From assembly GCA_002688335.1 (NCBI GenBank), contig NZCQ01000026.1, positions 1 through 21,285 on the forward strand: a DNA stretch of 21,285 nt, read 5' to 3'. This document shows, piece by piece, positions 14,281 through 21,241 of the stretch (positions within the stretch are counted from its first letter, which is position 1; each line of letters opens with the position of its first letter). Made by a program: the position numbers and the translations under genes. The stretch comes from Candidatus Pacearchaeota archaeon. GTDB taxonomy: Archaea > Nanobdellota > Nanobdellia > Pacearchaeales > GW2011-AR1. The notes beneath the pieces were generated by a model. That model was not told the origin of the DNA. It saw only the letters and a list, made by a program, of their open reading frames with translations, and ran no database searches.

Positions 14281-15561
14281 ATGGTAAAAGTAGGAATAAT
14301 AGGAGGATCAGGACTTGATGACCCAAATTTAATAACCGATTACATAGAGAAAGAAGTAGACACTCCTTACGGAAAGCCATCCTCAAGACTAACTTGTGGA
14401 AAAATAAATGGAGTTGACGTCTGTATTCTAGCAAGACATGGGAAAAACCACGAGATCTACCCAACAGGAGTTAATTATCAAGCAAACATTCACGCATTAA
14501 AACAAGAAGGATGCACTCACATAATAACAACTTCTGCAGTAGGATCACTAAAAGAAGAAATTGCACCAGGCCATCTAGTTTTCCCAGACCAATTCATTGA
14601 TCAAACAAAACAAAGAAAAACAACATTCTTCGATAAACTTGGAGAAATAAAACACCAGCCAATGGCCGAACCTTTCTCAGAAGAATTAAGAAACCTACTA
14701 ATAGAAGAAACCAAACAACTATCCTTCACCCACCACACAAAAGCAACAATTGTTGTAATTGAAGGCCCCAGATTTTCAACAAAAGCAGAATCGTTTATGT
14801 TCAAAAACTTCGCAGATATAATCGGAATGACAACATGTCCTGAATGTCAATTAGCTAACGAACTTGAAATTCCATATGCGAGCATTGCAATGTCAACAGA
14901 CTACGATTGCTGGAGAGACGAAACGGAATCAGTAACATTTGAGATGGTTATGAAAACAATGAAAGAAAATGCAGAAAAAGTCAAACAATTAATAATAAAT
15001 GTACTCCCGAAAATAGCAAAGAAAGATGAACAAATAATAAGAAAATCCATAAGAACAGTTCCTGACTTCCCAAAACCAGGAATAATGTTCCGTGATATAA
15101 CAACGCTCCTCCTAGATCCAGAAGCAATGAAAAGAACCATCAACATCTTATACAATCGCTATAAAGATAAAAACATAGATGCCATTGCAGGAATTGAATC
15201 CAGAGGATTCATAATAGCGGGAATTCTAGCAGATAAACTGGCCCTACCATTGATACCAATAAGAAAACCAGGAAAACTCCCTCACGAGACAATCAGCCAT
15301 GAATATCAACTAGAATACGGAACGGATAAGGTAGAAATACACAAAGACTCTATAAATCCCGGACAAAACATCTTACTTGTTGACGACTTGGTTGCTACAG
15401 CAGGAACCGCTTTAGCAGCAACGCAACTAATCGAAAGATTAGATGGAAGGGTAGAAGAAATCGCATTTATAATAGAACTAAAAGACCTAAACGGAAGGAA
15501 AAAACTAGAAGAAGCTGGATATAAGATTTTTAGCATTATTAATTTTGAAGAGTCTGAATAA
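14281..15561 (+). CDS. Fusion of methylthioadenosine phosphorylase and adenine phosphoribosyltransferase
   Basis: A 426-residue two-domain protein. Residues 1 to about 245 are MTA phosphorylase: GGSGLDD (8-14), RHGKNHEIYPTGVNYQANI (phosphate/ribose site), TTSAVGSL, EGPRFSTKAES and STDYDCW, whose Asp pair selects adenine. Residues about 252-426 are APRT: PDFPKPGIMFRDITTLL, GIESRGFI and the PRPP loop ILLVDDLVATAGTA (364-377). Combined reactions: methylthioadenosine plus phosphate gives adenine and methylthioribose-1-phosphate; adenine plus PRPP gives AMP. The two enzymes normally come from separate genes and act in sequence, so fusion would pass adenine on directly. Both active sites look intact. 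The start is well placed because MTAP normally begins directly at VKVGIIGGSG. Confidence 0.92.
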   Translation: MVKVGIIGGSGLDDPNLITDYIEKEVDTPYGKPSSRLTCGKINGVDVCILARHGKNHEIYPTGVNYQANIHALKQEGCTHIITTSAVGSLKEEIAPGHLVFPDQFIDQTKQRKTTFFDKLGEIKHQPMAEPFSEELRNLLIEETKQLSFTHHTKATIVVIEGPRFSTKAESFMFKNFADIIGMTTCPECQLANELEIPYASIAMSTDYDCWRDETESVTFEMVMKTMKENAEKVKQLIINVLPKIAKKDEQIIRKSIRTVPDFPKPGIMFRDITTLLLDPEAMKRTINILYNRYKDKNIDAIAGIESRGFIIAGILADKLALPLIPIRKPGKLPHETISHEYQLEYGTDKVEIHKDSINPGQNILLVDDLVATAGTALAATQLIERLDGRVEEIAFIIELKDLNGRKKLEEAGYKIFSIINFEESE

Positions 15562-15598
15562 TCAATAATCCTTTATACTTATTTCACCTCAACAATCA

Positions 15599-16219
15599 AT
15601 GAATAAAAACCAATTAATCCTCCAATTAGAACAACAAGGCTTCTCAAGACATATTATTAGAGCATTTGAAAAAGTAAAAAGAGAGGACTTCATACCAAAA
15701 AACCTAAAACAATATACCTATCTCAATCAACCTCTGCCCATAGAAAAAGACTCAACAATATCTCAACCAACTACAATTGCATTCATGTTAGAACTTCTAG
15801 AATTAGACAAACTAAGGAGGGTTGCATCCAGGGAACCTAGGTTCCCTAGATATAGCATTTTAGAAATAGGATCTGGATCAGGATATGTATTAGAATTAAT
15901 AAATCACATCTTACCTTCATCAAAAATATGGGGAATAGAAATAAACAAGAATCTAGTTAAAAAATCAAGAAAAATATTAAAAGAGGATAAAAATATCAAG
16001 ATAACAAAACCAGAAAACCTATCTGAAGATAAATTTGATAGAATCTTGGCGTCAGCTTCTTACAAAGAAACACCGACAAATCTATTAAACCAGCTAAAAG
16101 AACAGGGAGTTTTAGTCTGCCCAGTTAAAGATTCAATATTCCAGTTTAAAAAACAAAACAATAAAGTAATCAAAAAAGAATTTCCAGGTTTTATTTTTGT
16201 TCCAATTCAAAAAGAATAA
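15599..16219 (+). CDS. Protein-L-isoaspartate O-methyltransferase family protein
   Basis: A 206-residue SAM-dependent methyltransferase: VKREDFIP, ISQPTTIAFMLELLEL and SAM motif I ILEIGSGSGY (about 87-96) match PCMT, which repairs isoaspartyl residues in aged proteins. Between LELD and ILEIG there are about 18 residues where I expect six or so; the extra RRVASREPRFPR is encoded by an 18-bp palindrome. The core elsewhere is complete. It starts 37 bp after the MTAP-APRT fusion; its product S-adenosylhomocysteine and the fusion's substrate MTA are both by-products of SAM use, which may explain the pairing. It ends directly against the convergent SPFH gene. Confidence 0.82.
   Translation: MNKNQLILQLEQQGFSRHIIRAFEKVKREDFIPKNLKQYTYLNQPLPIEKDSTISQPTTIAFMLELLELDKLRRVASREPRFPRYSILEIGSGSGYVLELINHILPSSKIWGIEINKNLVKKSRKILKEDKNIKITKPENLSEDKFDRILASASYKETPTNLLNQLKEQGVLVCPVKDSIFQFKKQNNKVIKKEFPGFIFVPIQKE
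15830..15847. repeat. 18-bp perfect palindrome inside the PCMT gene
   Basis: AGGGAACCTAGGTTCCCT is its own reverse complement. It encodes part of the extra segment REPRFPR. Its central ten bases AACCTAGGTT are also the centre of the palindrome at 14257-14272 in the leader of the preceding gene. Confidence 0.75.
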
Positions 16220-16966
16220 CTACTTCTTATCCTTCTTCTCAAAAGCTCTTAATATTTCTAAGGGAACTCCCAAAACAACAGTGTTACTCTGATCCGAACT
16301 TAAATCATTCAAGCTCTGTAAGGTCCTTAAATGAAGGGCCCCCGGACTCTTCCCAAGCATGCCAGCTGCTTTTGCCATATTTTCAGCAGCCATAACCTCT
16401 CCCCTAGCCTTAATAATAACTGACCTTTTCTCTCTTTCAGCTTCAGCTTCCTTCCCAATTGTTCTCTTAAGCTGTTCAGGCAATTCAACATGTTTCAATT
16501 CAACACTTTCTACTTTTATTCCCCAAGGATCTGTCGCCTTATCAACAATTTCACGAATTCTCTTAGATATCTGATCTCTCTTTGATAAAAGTTCATCAAG
16601 AGTAACCTCTCCGACAACATCACGCATAGTTGTCTGTGCCAACTGACTCACCGCATAATTAAATTTCTCAACTTCAATAATCGATTTCTTAGCATCCAAC
16701 ACCTTATAATAAAGAACTGCATTTACTTTTAATGAAACGTTATCACGAGTTATCGCATCCTGATTTGGCACATCAATAACCTTAACCCTAATATCAACTC
16801 TCTGCCACGATTGTATTACTGGCCAAACAATACGTAACCCCGGACCCATTACTCCAGAATACCTTCCAAGAGTAAATCTAACTCCCCGTTCATATTCTTT
16901 TACAATTCTAAGTCCTGCAAGCACATAAAAGACTGCAAGATAAATAAGCCATGTTGTAAACTCCAT
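16220..16966 (-). CDS. SPFH/stomatin-like membrane protein
   Basis: A 248-residue stomatin/prohibitin-family protein. An N-terminal membrane segment (about 5-22) is followed by the SPFH domain: EYERGVRFTLGRYSGVMGPGL, WPVIQSWQRVDIRVKVIDVP, DAITRDNVSLKVNAVLYYKV and WGIKVESVELKHVELPE, then an Ala/Glu/Lys-rich coiled coil (about 165-205) used for ring assembly. Stomatins organise membrane microdomains and often pair with an NfeD protein and a protease; no NfeD is seen beside it. The promoter appears leaderless: TTTAAAAACC at about 16985-16996. Confidence 0.92.
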   Translation of the reverse strand: MEFTTWLIYLAVFYVLAGLRIVKEYERGVRFTLGRYSGVMGPGLRIVWPVIQSWQRVDIRVKVIDVPNQDAITRDNVSLKVNAVLYYKVLDAKKSIIEVEKFNYAVSQLAQTTMRDVVGEVTLDELLSKRDQISKRIREIVDKATDPWGIKVESVELKHVELPEQLKRTIGKEAEAEREKRSVIIKARGEVMAAENMAKAAGMLGKSPGALHLRTLQSLNDLSSDQSNTVVLGVPLEILRAFEKKDKK

Positions 16967-17010
16967 AATAAATCTTAATAATAAAGGTTTTTAAATGTAT
17001 ACAAATAGAA

Positions 17011-17041
17011 AGTTTTAAATAAATATGGTCACTTAGTAACC
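17011..17041 (+). promoter_or_regulatory. Promoter and operator-like site of the second VapBC pair
   Basis: AGTTTTAAATAAAT (about 17011-17024) is the TATA box, some 25-35 bp before the ATG at 17049. GGTCACTTAGTAACC (17027-17041) is a near-perfect palindrome with one mismatched pair and sits between TATA box and start codon. ACTTAGTAAC is identical to 2523-2532 in the HEPN/MNT promoter. Confidence 0.6.
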
Positions 17042-17048
17042 AAATGAG

Positions 17049-17306
17049 ATGGAATCAAAAACAATTAAAATAAGTAAAGATAATTACATATGGCTCCTTA
17101 GAAAAGCTGCTGAATTACAAAAAGAATACCACAAACCAGTTTCTTTTGATTATGTAATAGAAAATTTAAAGAATAACAAAATGAAGAAAAAGAAATCTAT
17201 AATGGAATTTGCAGGCATATGGGGAGACATGACTGATGAAGAAGCAGAAAAATTAAAAAAAGATATAAGGAAAGGTTGGGGGAAATGGGAGATTCCATCA
17301 TTATAG
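17049..17306 (+). CDS. VapB-like antitoxin
   Basis: An 85-residue protein: KTIKISKDNYIWLLRKAAEL is a typical DNA-binding start of archaeal antitoxins, then a basic stretch (NKMKKKKS) and an acidic-aromatic tail (FAGIWGDMTDEEAEKLKKDI, then GWGKWE) that would fill the toxin groove. The tail is of the sort found immediately before PIN toxins. It overlaps the PIN gene by 22 bases. Confidence 0.77.
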   Translation: MESKTIKISKDNYIWLLRKAAELQKEYHKPVSFDYVIENLKNNKMKKKKSIMEFAGIWGDMTDEEAEKLKKDIRKGWGKWEIPSL

Positions 17307-17683
17307 ATAGTGATGTCTTAATAGACTTCTTAAGAAAAAAACCAGATGTAGTAAAATGGTTTGAAGATAACAAAAACAAATATGACTTTACAACTACCAT
17401 TGTTAATGTTTTTGAGTTATATACCGGGGCTTTCAAATCTTTTAATTCTGGTGATGAAATAAAAAAAGTATCAGAATTTCTAAAAACTATGGATATATTC
17501 GATCTTACTTTAGACTGCGCAAAAGAAGCTGGAAAACAAAGAGCAAATTTAGAAAAACAAGGAAACCCCTTAGAATCTAGAGATATTCTTATTGGTGCAA
17601 TAGCAATAACAAACAATCTCTTATTAAAAACAAACAACAAAAAACATTTCGAAAGAATAGAAGGACTAAAATTAGCTGATTAA
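17285..17683 (+). CDS. vapC: PIN-domain ribonuclease (VapC)
   Basis: A 132-residue PIN domain with the standard acidic set: D in IIIDSDVLIDFL, E in NVFELYTGA, D in ESRDILIGAIA, and the conserved TNNKKHFERI near the C-terminus. It would cut RNA with Mg2+. I start at the ATG at 17285 since the longer frame opens with TTG at 17276; GGGGG lies just before the ATG as a weak ribosome site. It is unrelated in detail to the PIN toxin at 5116. Confidence 0.87.
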   Translation: MGDSIIIDSDVLIDFLRKKPDVVKWFEDNKNKYDFTTTIVNVFELYTGAFKSFNSGDEIKKVSEFLKTMDIFDLTLDCAKEAGKQRANLEKQGNPLESRDILIGAIAITNNLLLKTNNKKHFERIEGLKLAD

Positions 17684-17742
17684 TTCAATCCTCCATAATC
17701 CTTTTCTTTCTATCTTCCTAGTAACAAAAAGATATTAAAATT

Positions 17743-18069
17743 CTAAACCAACCCCGAAATCTTCTGAGATAAAACATTAATCGGCTGTTTGAAGGCTTTT
17801 TCTAAATTCAACAATAAATCATACTCTTCAGCATTATTCAAATCTAAATATTCTTTACTACATTCATTACACTTCAACTTCTTAAAATGTAACGTAACCC
17901 AATTTCCAATATCTCTATTCTCTACCATCTTTAACAACCTTCCATTACAATTCCTACAAACTCCTCCATTAACTTCAAAGGCACTTTTATCTATCTCAAA
18001 ATTAACTTCCTCCAAATTCTCCAACTCTTCAAGAGTCATATCTTTTCCATAATCCATATCGTCTTCCAT
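17743..18069 (-). CDS. YgiT-type zinc-finger antitoxin
   Basis: A 108-residue protein with an acidic N-terminal third and a four-cysteine zinc site, CRNC (C38/C41) and CNEC (C67/C70), spaced as in the YgiT/MqsA-type zinc finger, followed by a helical segment (NAEEYDLLLNLEKAF). Such proteins are usual partners of DUF4258/BrnT-like toxins. The remains of such a toxin lie directly upstream, its stop only 6 bp before this ATG. The antitoxin is intact while the toxin is not. No separate promoter is apparent, so expression may now be altered by the element inserted 65 bp upstream. Confidence 0.75.
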   Translation of the reverse strand: MEDDMDYGKDMTLEELENLEEVNFEIDKSAFEVNGGVCRNCNGRLLKMVENRDIGNWVTLHFKKLKCNECSKEYLDLNNAEEYDLLLNLEKAFKQPINVLSQKISGLV

Positions 18070-18133
18070 GATATCTTATTGTTTTTTACGCTTATATAAT
18101 TTTCGTGATTCTGACGAAGGATAAGCAGTTATA

Positions 18134-18320
18134 GAGAACTTTGAAAAACTCCGTTTTTCTCATTCTCTAAGAAGAACTTTGCTGCGATTTCCTTAAGGAA
18201 TAAATTCCTTAATCCATTCAACTTCAATGAACTTGAAAACCTGAAAAGTTTTCAAACCTTCACTATCCATATAGTTTCAGGAGTTGAAGTCTTCGGAAAT
18301 GTCAATTATGCAAAGTTCCC
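18134..18320. mobile_element. 187-bp MITE-like element with 10-bp terminal inverted repeats
   Basis: Ends GAGAACTTTG (18134-18143) and CAAAGTTCCC (18311-18320) are inverted repeats with one mismatch. TATA follows or precedes each end (18130-18133 and 18321-18324) as a 4-bp target duplication; the ancestral site GTTATAAC is supported by the restored toxin frame. No protein is encoded; the interior has small hairpins (TTCCTTAAGGAA, and TGAAAAC with GTTTTCA). This points to a non-autonomous element moved by a transposase in trans. The 18320 end shares about 30 bases with the element starting at 21242. Confidence 0.8.
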
Positions 18321-18353
18321 TATAACAAATGCTCTACCATCTTCAAACTCAAA

Positions 18354-18381
18354 AACTATAGTTAAAAAACTATAGTTAAAA
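18354..18381. repeat. 14-bp tandem duplication, two copies
   Basis: AACTATAGTTAAAA occurs twice in tandem (unit spacing 14, last base imperfect at the junction). Each unit contains the palindrome AACTATAGTT. It shifts the reading frame of the toxin gene and creates its premature stop. Confidence 0.85.
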
Positions 18382-18595
18382 ATCTATTAGAACAACCAAT
18401 CGCTAAATATCTATCCCACTTAGCTCTAATGAAATAAGGACTACCCAATAAAACTTCTTTAACTTCAGAAGATCCAACATTATGCTTATCCAACAATTTT
18501 TCCCTTACTTCTTTCTCCATGATCACCTCTTTTATTTTCATCCTCAAAACTCACTTCGTTCACCTAATTACCTATTTCAAATTTATTTTACATAA

Positions 18596-21049
18596 TTAGC
18601 TGAACTCGCCCAACCCCTTCTGCCTCTCCCCATCCAACAATGAATTAACATCAACATTAAATATCTCAAAAATATTCTCAACAGCGGGCAATATCTGATT
18701 TCTCAGATAATATTGAACATCATAATCTGCATTCCCTTCCTTAGAATCATCAACCATTCTAGCCCTATCCCTAACCAAAGATCTTTTCTTATCATCTCCA
18801 GCAATGTAATACTCAATCAACATGCCAACATTAACTAACATCCCTTTCTCGATCATCTTCTTAGCAACACTAACATGCGGATTTATTGATTTATAATCTT
18901 CAACCGGCCTCTTTAACTGAGTTTTAATAATCAGTTTATCAATTTCAATCTCTCTTTTCTTCAATTTATTAATAATTCCGCGAACATAATCTACAGCTTT
19001 TTTTTCATTACCTTCATTTAAAACCAATCCCAGAACCTTATTTTGCATCTCTCTAGCCAGCCCACACCAATCCCTCCTAACTGTTTCAAATCCCCTAATC
19101 TTCACTCTTCCATCTTCCCCAATTAAAGCATATTTCTTCTTGGCCCCAACATCTCCATTCCTCCTACTAACCCAAATCCCCCTCTTAAAAAATCCCTCTA
19201 AATCCAATTCCATAATCCCTGGAAGCTTTTCATTAATCTCTTTTAATAAATTCAAAACTTCTTTCTTAGATCTATTATCTCTCTCAAAACAGATTGAATC
19301 TGTATCCCCATAAACAACCTTATACCCTTTCTTTTCAATCATATCAATAACATTCTTAATCTCCTTCCTAGCAAAAGCAGCAGTAGAAGCGGCAGCCTCC
19401 CTACAATAATATCTAGCACCAAAAAATCCTTGATAGCCATACGCAGCATTAACCAACAACTTAAAAGCATTACTTCTGGCCCTCAAAATGGGGTCTGGAT
19501 TTTTATTATACTCTCCCTTAACTTGCTTCCTCTTAGTAATCATCTCCCCTATCATATCTGAGAAAAAGCCAGGTTTCTTAGAAAAATAAACCTTTTTCCC
19601 AATATCAATTCCAAATGAATTTTTCTCCTTCTCCACTAAAGTAGATTTTGATAAATTAAAACTAACGATAACACTTCCATACATGCTTGTAAAATCAAAA
19701 AACACAACATGGTCATACAATCCAGGAACGGGTTGAAATACAAAAGCCCCTTCATATTTTTCCTCAGCCCTCCTCACTCCAATCTCATTATTATAGGGTC
19801 TCTTCTCAATAATCTCATCATACTCATTAATATGATGAATAATATAATTCTCAACCTGAGCAGATATAGAATCTCTGGATATATTAAATAAAGGCTCCTG
19901 TATAATTCTAGTAAACTCCAACAAATCAGGCAACAATTTCTCCATCAACCTATAAGTAATCTCTGAATCCTTAAGATTATACTCAAAATATTGATTCCAT
20001 TCATCTTTCTTAATCTTAGACGAATGTTTATGTTTCCACTCTACTTTCTTCTCACCTAATAACTCGTTCGCAACATCATTTAAACTCAAACTCTCAGATT
20101 GCAAATATTGGGAATAAGCAGTTCTAATAAACCTAAACAAATCAACATGAACAATTCCTTTTATTTTCCCACTCATCATTCTTCCCCTAGAAAACACAGG
20201 TTGACTATCATCCACTCCAAGATTCAATTTTAACTTATTCTTCTCAGCTCTTGCCCTCAAATAAGGAAGATCAAAACCATCCGAAAAATAACCAATCAAA
20301 ATATCAGGATCATATTTCTTAACTTCCTCAACAAACCCCCCCAACATTTCGCCTTCATCAGAATAATTCTTAATATAATTCTTATTTCCATTTTTCCAAG
20401 TCAACACCTTCTTACAATCCTCTCCAACTAAACTAATCATAACTATCTCTCCCTTCCCAATCTCAAACTCATCAGTTTCTATATCATAGGCTAAAATCCT
20501 AGGTTTAAATTCGATTTGTTTCTTACTCTCCTCCATTTTCTCAGCTTTCAAACAAACATCAACATCAACCCTTCCAATCCCTCCAAAATCATCCCCACTT
20601 ATCATCTCACCTTCAACATCACACCACACTAAAGGCTTAACTCCTTTATCAATAATATACCTACTAACAAAACTCAAATCATACTCTCTTCTCTTATAAA
20701 CCTCATCATAATCAATCTGACTAGCAATATCATGCGCATCCTTATAATTATTAACATAAACCTTAACAGCCCTAACATCCTTTCCTAAAAATCTCTTACT
20801 TGCAATCTCGGTCCGAATAACCTTACCAATTCTAACCTTTCCCTCAACACTAATCTTTTCTATCCTCTCACAAACCTTATCAACCTTCTTATCACTCAAG
20901 CCATCTTTCAATATAACCCAAAAATACGCATCACAGCTATCAACAATCAGGGCTTTTTTCCCATTCTCCATTCGCCCAACTATCCTCACCCAATTCCTTC
21001 CTTCACAATCAAAATAATCATAATCTATTGGGATAAACTTTATTTTCAT
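18596..21049 (-). CDS. polB: Family B DNA polymerase
   Basis: An 817-residue replicative or repair polymerase with proofreading. Exonuclease motifs: Exo I DIETD (189-193), Exo II YFSDGFD (254-260), Exo III YNLKD (357-361). Polymerase motifs: A DFTSMYGSV (452-460), B KLLVNAAYG (530-539), C YGDTDS (580-585), with catalytic D452, D582 and D584 present. No intein. Two variations: motif A has SMYGS where SLYPS is usual, and the Exo II Asn is Phe. The metal ligands are retained, so both activities are expected. AAGTTTTAAATAAAT on the minus strand (about 21064-21078) is a TATA box for a leaderless start at 21049. No PCNA, RFC or other replication gene is in view. Confidence 0.96.
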   Translation of the reverse strand: MKIKFIPIDYDYFDCEGRNWVRIVGRMENGKKALIVDSCDAYFWVILKDGLSDKKVDKVCERIEKISVEGKVRIGKVIRTEIASKRFLGKDVRAVKVYVNNYKDAHDIASQIDYDEVYKRREYDLSFVSRYIIDKGVKPLVWCDVEGEMISGDDFGGIGRVDVDVCLKAEKMEESKKQIEFKPRILAYDIETDEFEIGKGEIVMISLVGEDCKKVLTWKNGNKNYIKNYSDEGEMLGGFVEEVKKYDPDILIGYFSDGFDLPYLRARAEKNKLKLNLGVDDSQPVFSRGRMMSGKIKGIVHVDLFRFIRTAYSQYLQSESLSLNDVANELLGEKKVEWKHKHSSKIKKDEWNQYFEYNLKDSEITYRLMEKLLPDLLEFTRIIQEPLFNISRDSISAQVENYIIHHINEYDEIIEKRPYNNEIGVRRAEEKYEGAFVFQPVPGLYDHVVFFDFTSMYGSVIVSFNLSKSTLVEKEKNSFGIDIGKKVYFSKKPGFFSDMIGEMITKRKQVKGEYNKNPDPILRARSNAFKLLVNAAYGYQGFFGARYYCREAAASTAAFARKEIKNVIDMIEKKGYKVVYGDTDSICFERDNRSKKEVLNLLKEINEKLPGIMELDLEGFFKRGIWVSRRNGDVGAKKKYALIGEDGRVKIRGFETVRRDWCGLAREMQNKVLGLVLNEGNEKKAVDYVRGIINKLKKREIEIDKLIIKTQLKRPVEDYKSINPHVSVAKKMIEKGMLVNVGMLIEYYIAGDDKKRSLVRDRARMVDDSKEGNADYDVQYYLRNQILPAVENIFEIFNVDVNSLLDGERQKGLGEFS

Positions 21050-21079
21050 GCTAACTCGAAAAAAGTAATTTATTTAAAA

Positions 21080-21200
21080 CTTGGTAATCAGCTCCATCCC
21101 CTAAGTCGATTCTTACACTAAATTAAGGGAGGGTGGGCAGGTTAATTTATTAGTGTAAGAATCAGAAAATATTAGTTTTGAGATGGAGCCTTGGTAATCA
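21080..21200. mobile_element. Possible 99-bp insertion bounded by short inverted repeats and an 11-bp direct repeat
   Basis: CTTGGTAATCA occurs at 21080-21090 and 21190-21200. Directly inside lie GCTCCATC (21091-21098) and GATGGAGC (21182-21189), which are inverted repeats. This is the layout of an inserted element with target duplication, and it holds the G-quadruplex hairpin. The polB TATA box is immediately to the left. The 236-bp gap upstream of polB holds this, the 20-bp repeat and the start of the second MITE copy. Confidence 0.5.
21108..21163 (+). repeat. Hairpin with G-quadruplex motif in the loop, copy B
   Basis: A perfect 14-bp stem (GATTCTTACACTAA at 21108-21121, TTAGTGTAAGAATC at 21150-21163) continues, after a 2-3 base bulge, as AATTAA/TTAATT. 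It exposes GGGAGGGTGGGCAGG (21127-21141) as the loop. The core matches copy A at 16 of 17 bases; the stems do not match in sequence. Confidence 0.8.
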
Positions 21201-21216
21201 AAATCTTAAAAAAAGT

Positions 21217-21236
21217 TTTGTCCGGAATCGATTTTT
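21217..21236 (+). repeat. 20-bp dispersed repeat, copy 2
   Basis: TTTGTCCGGAATCGATTTTT, identical to 668-687 except for one base and in the same orientation. It ends 5 bp before the second MITE copy. Confidence 0.65.
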
Positions 21237-21241
21237 TTACA

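Larger units (their letters stand above)
18076..18541 (-). pseudogene. Broken DUF4258/BrnT-like toxin gene
   Basis: The 5' part reads KEVIMEKEVREKLLDKHNV, then SEVKEVLLGSP, WDRYLAIGCSNRFLTIVF, and stops early at 18362. Two changes explain this. A 14-bp tandem duplication (18354-18381) shifts the frame, and a 187-bp element (18134-18320) splits the end. Removing one 14-bp unit and the element with one TATA copy gives an uninterrupted frame: LTIVF then EFEDGRAFVI, then TAYPSSESRKLYKRKKQ and stop at 18076, 86 residues from ATG 18541. The length arithmetic is exact (466-191-14=261). The joined ending VITAYPSS is typical of these toxins. ATG 18520 has a perfect ribosome site, AGAGGTGATC, and may be the true start. 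Confidence 0.85.

Noticed and set aside
18362..18547. Treating the 61-codon frame as an intact small gene
   Set aside because: The stop arises from the 14-bp duplication; the missing C-terminus is found further along in the DNA, on both sides of the inserted element.
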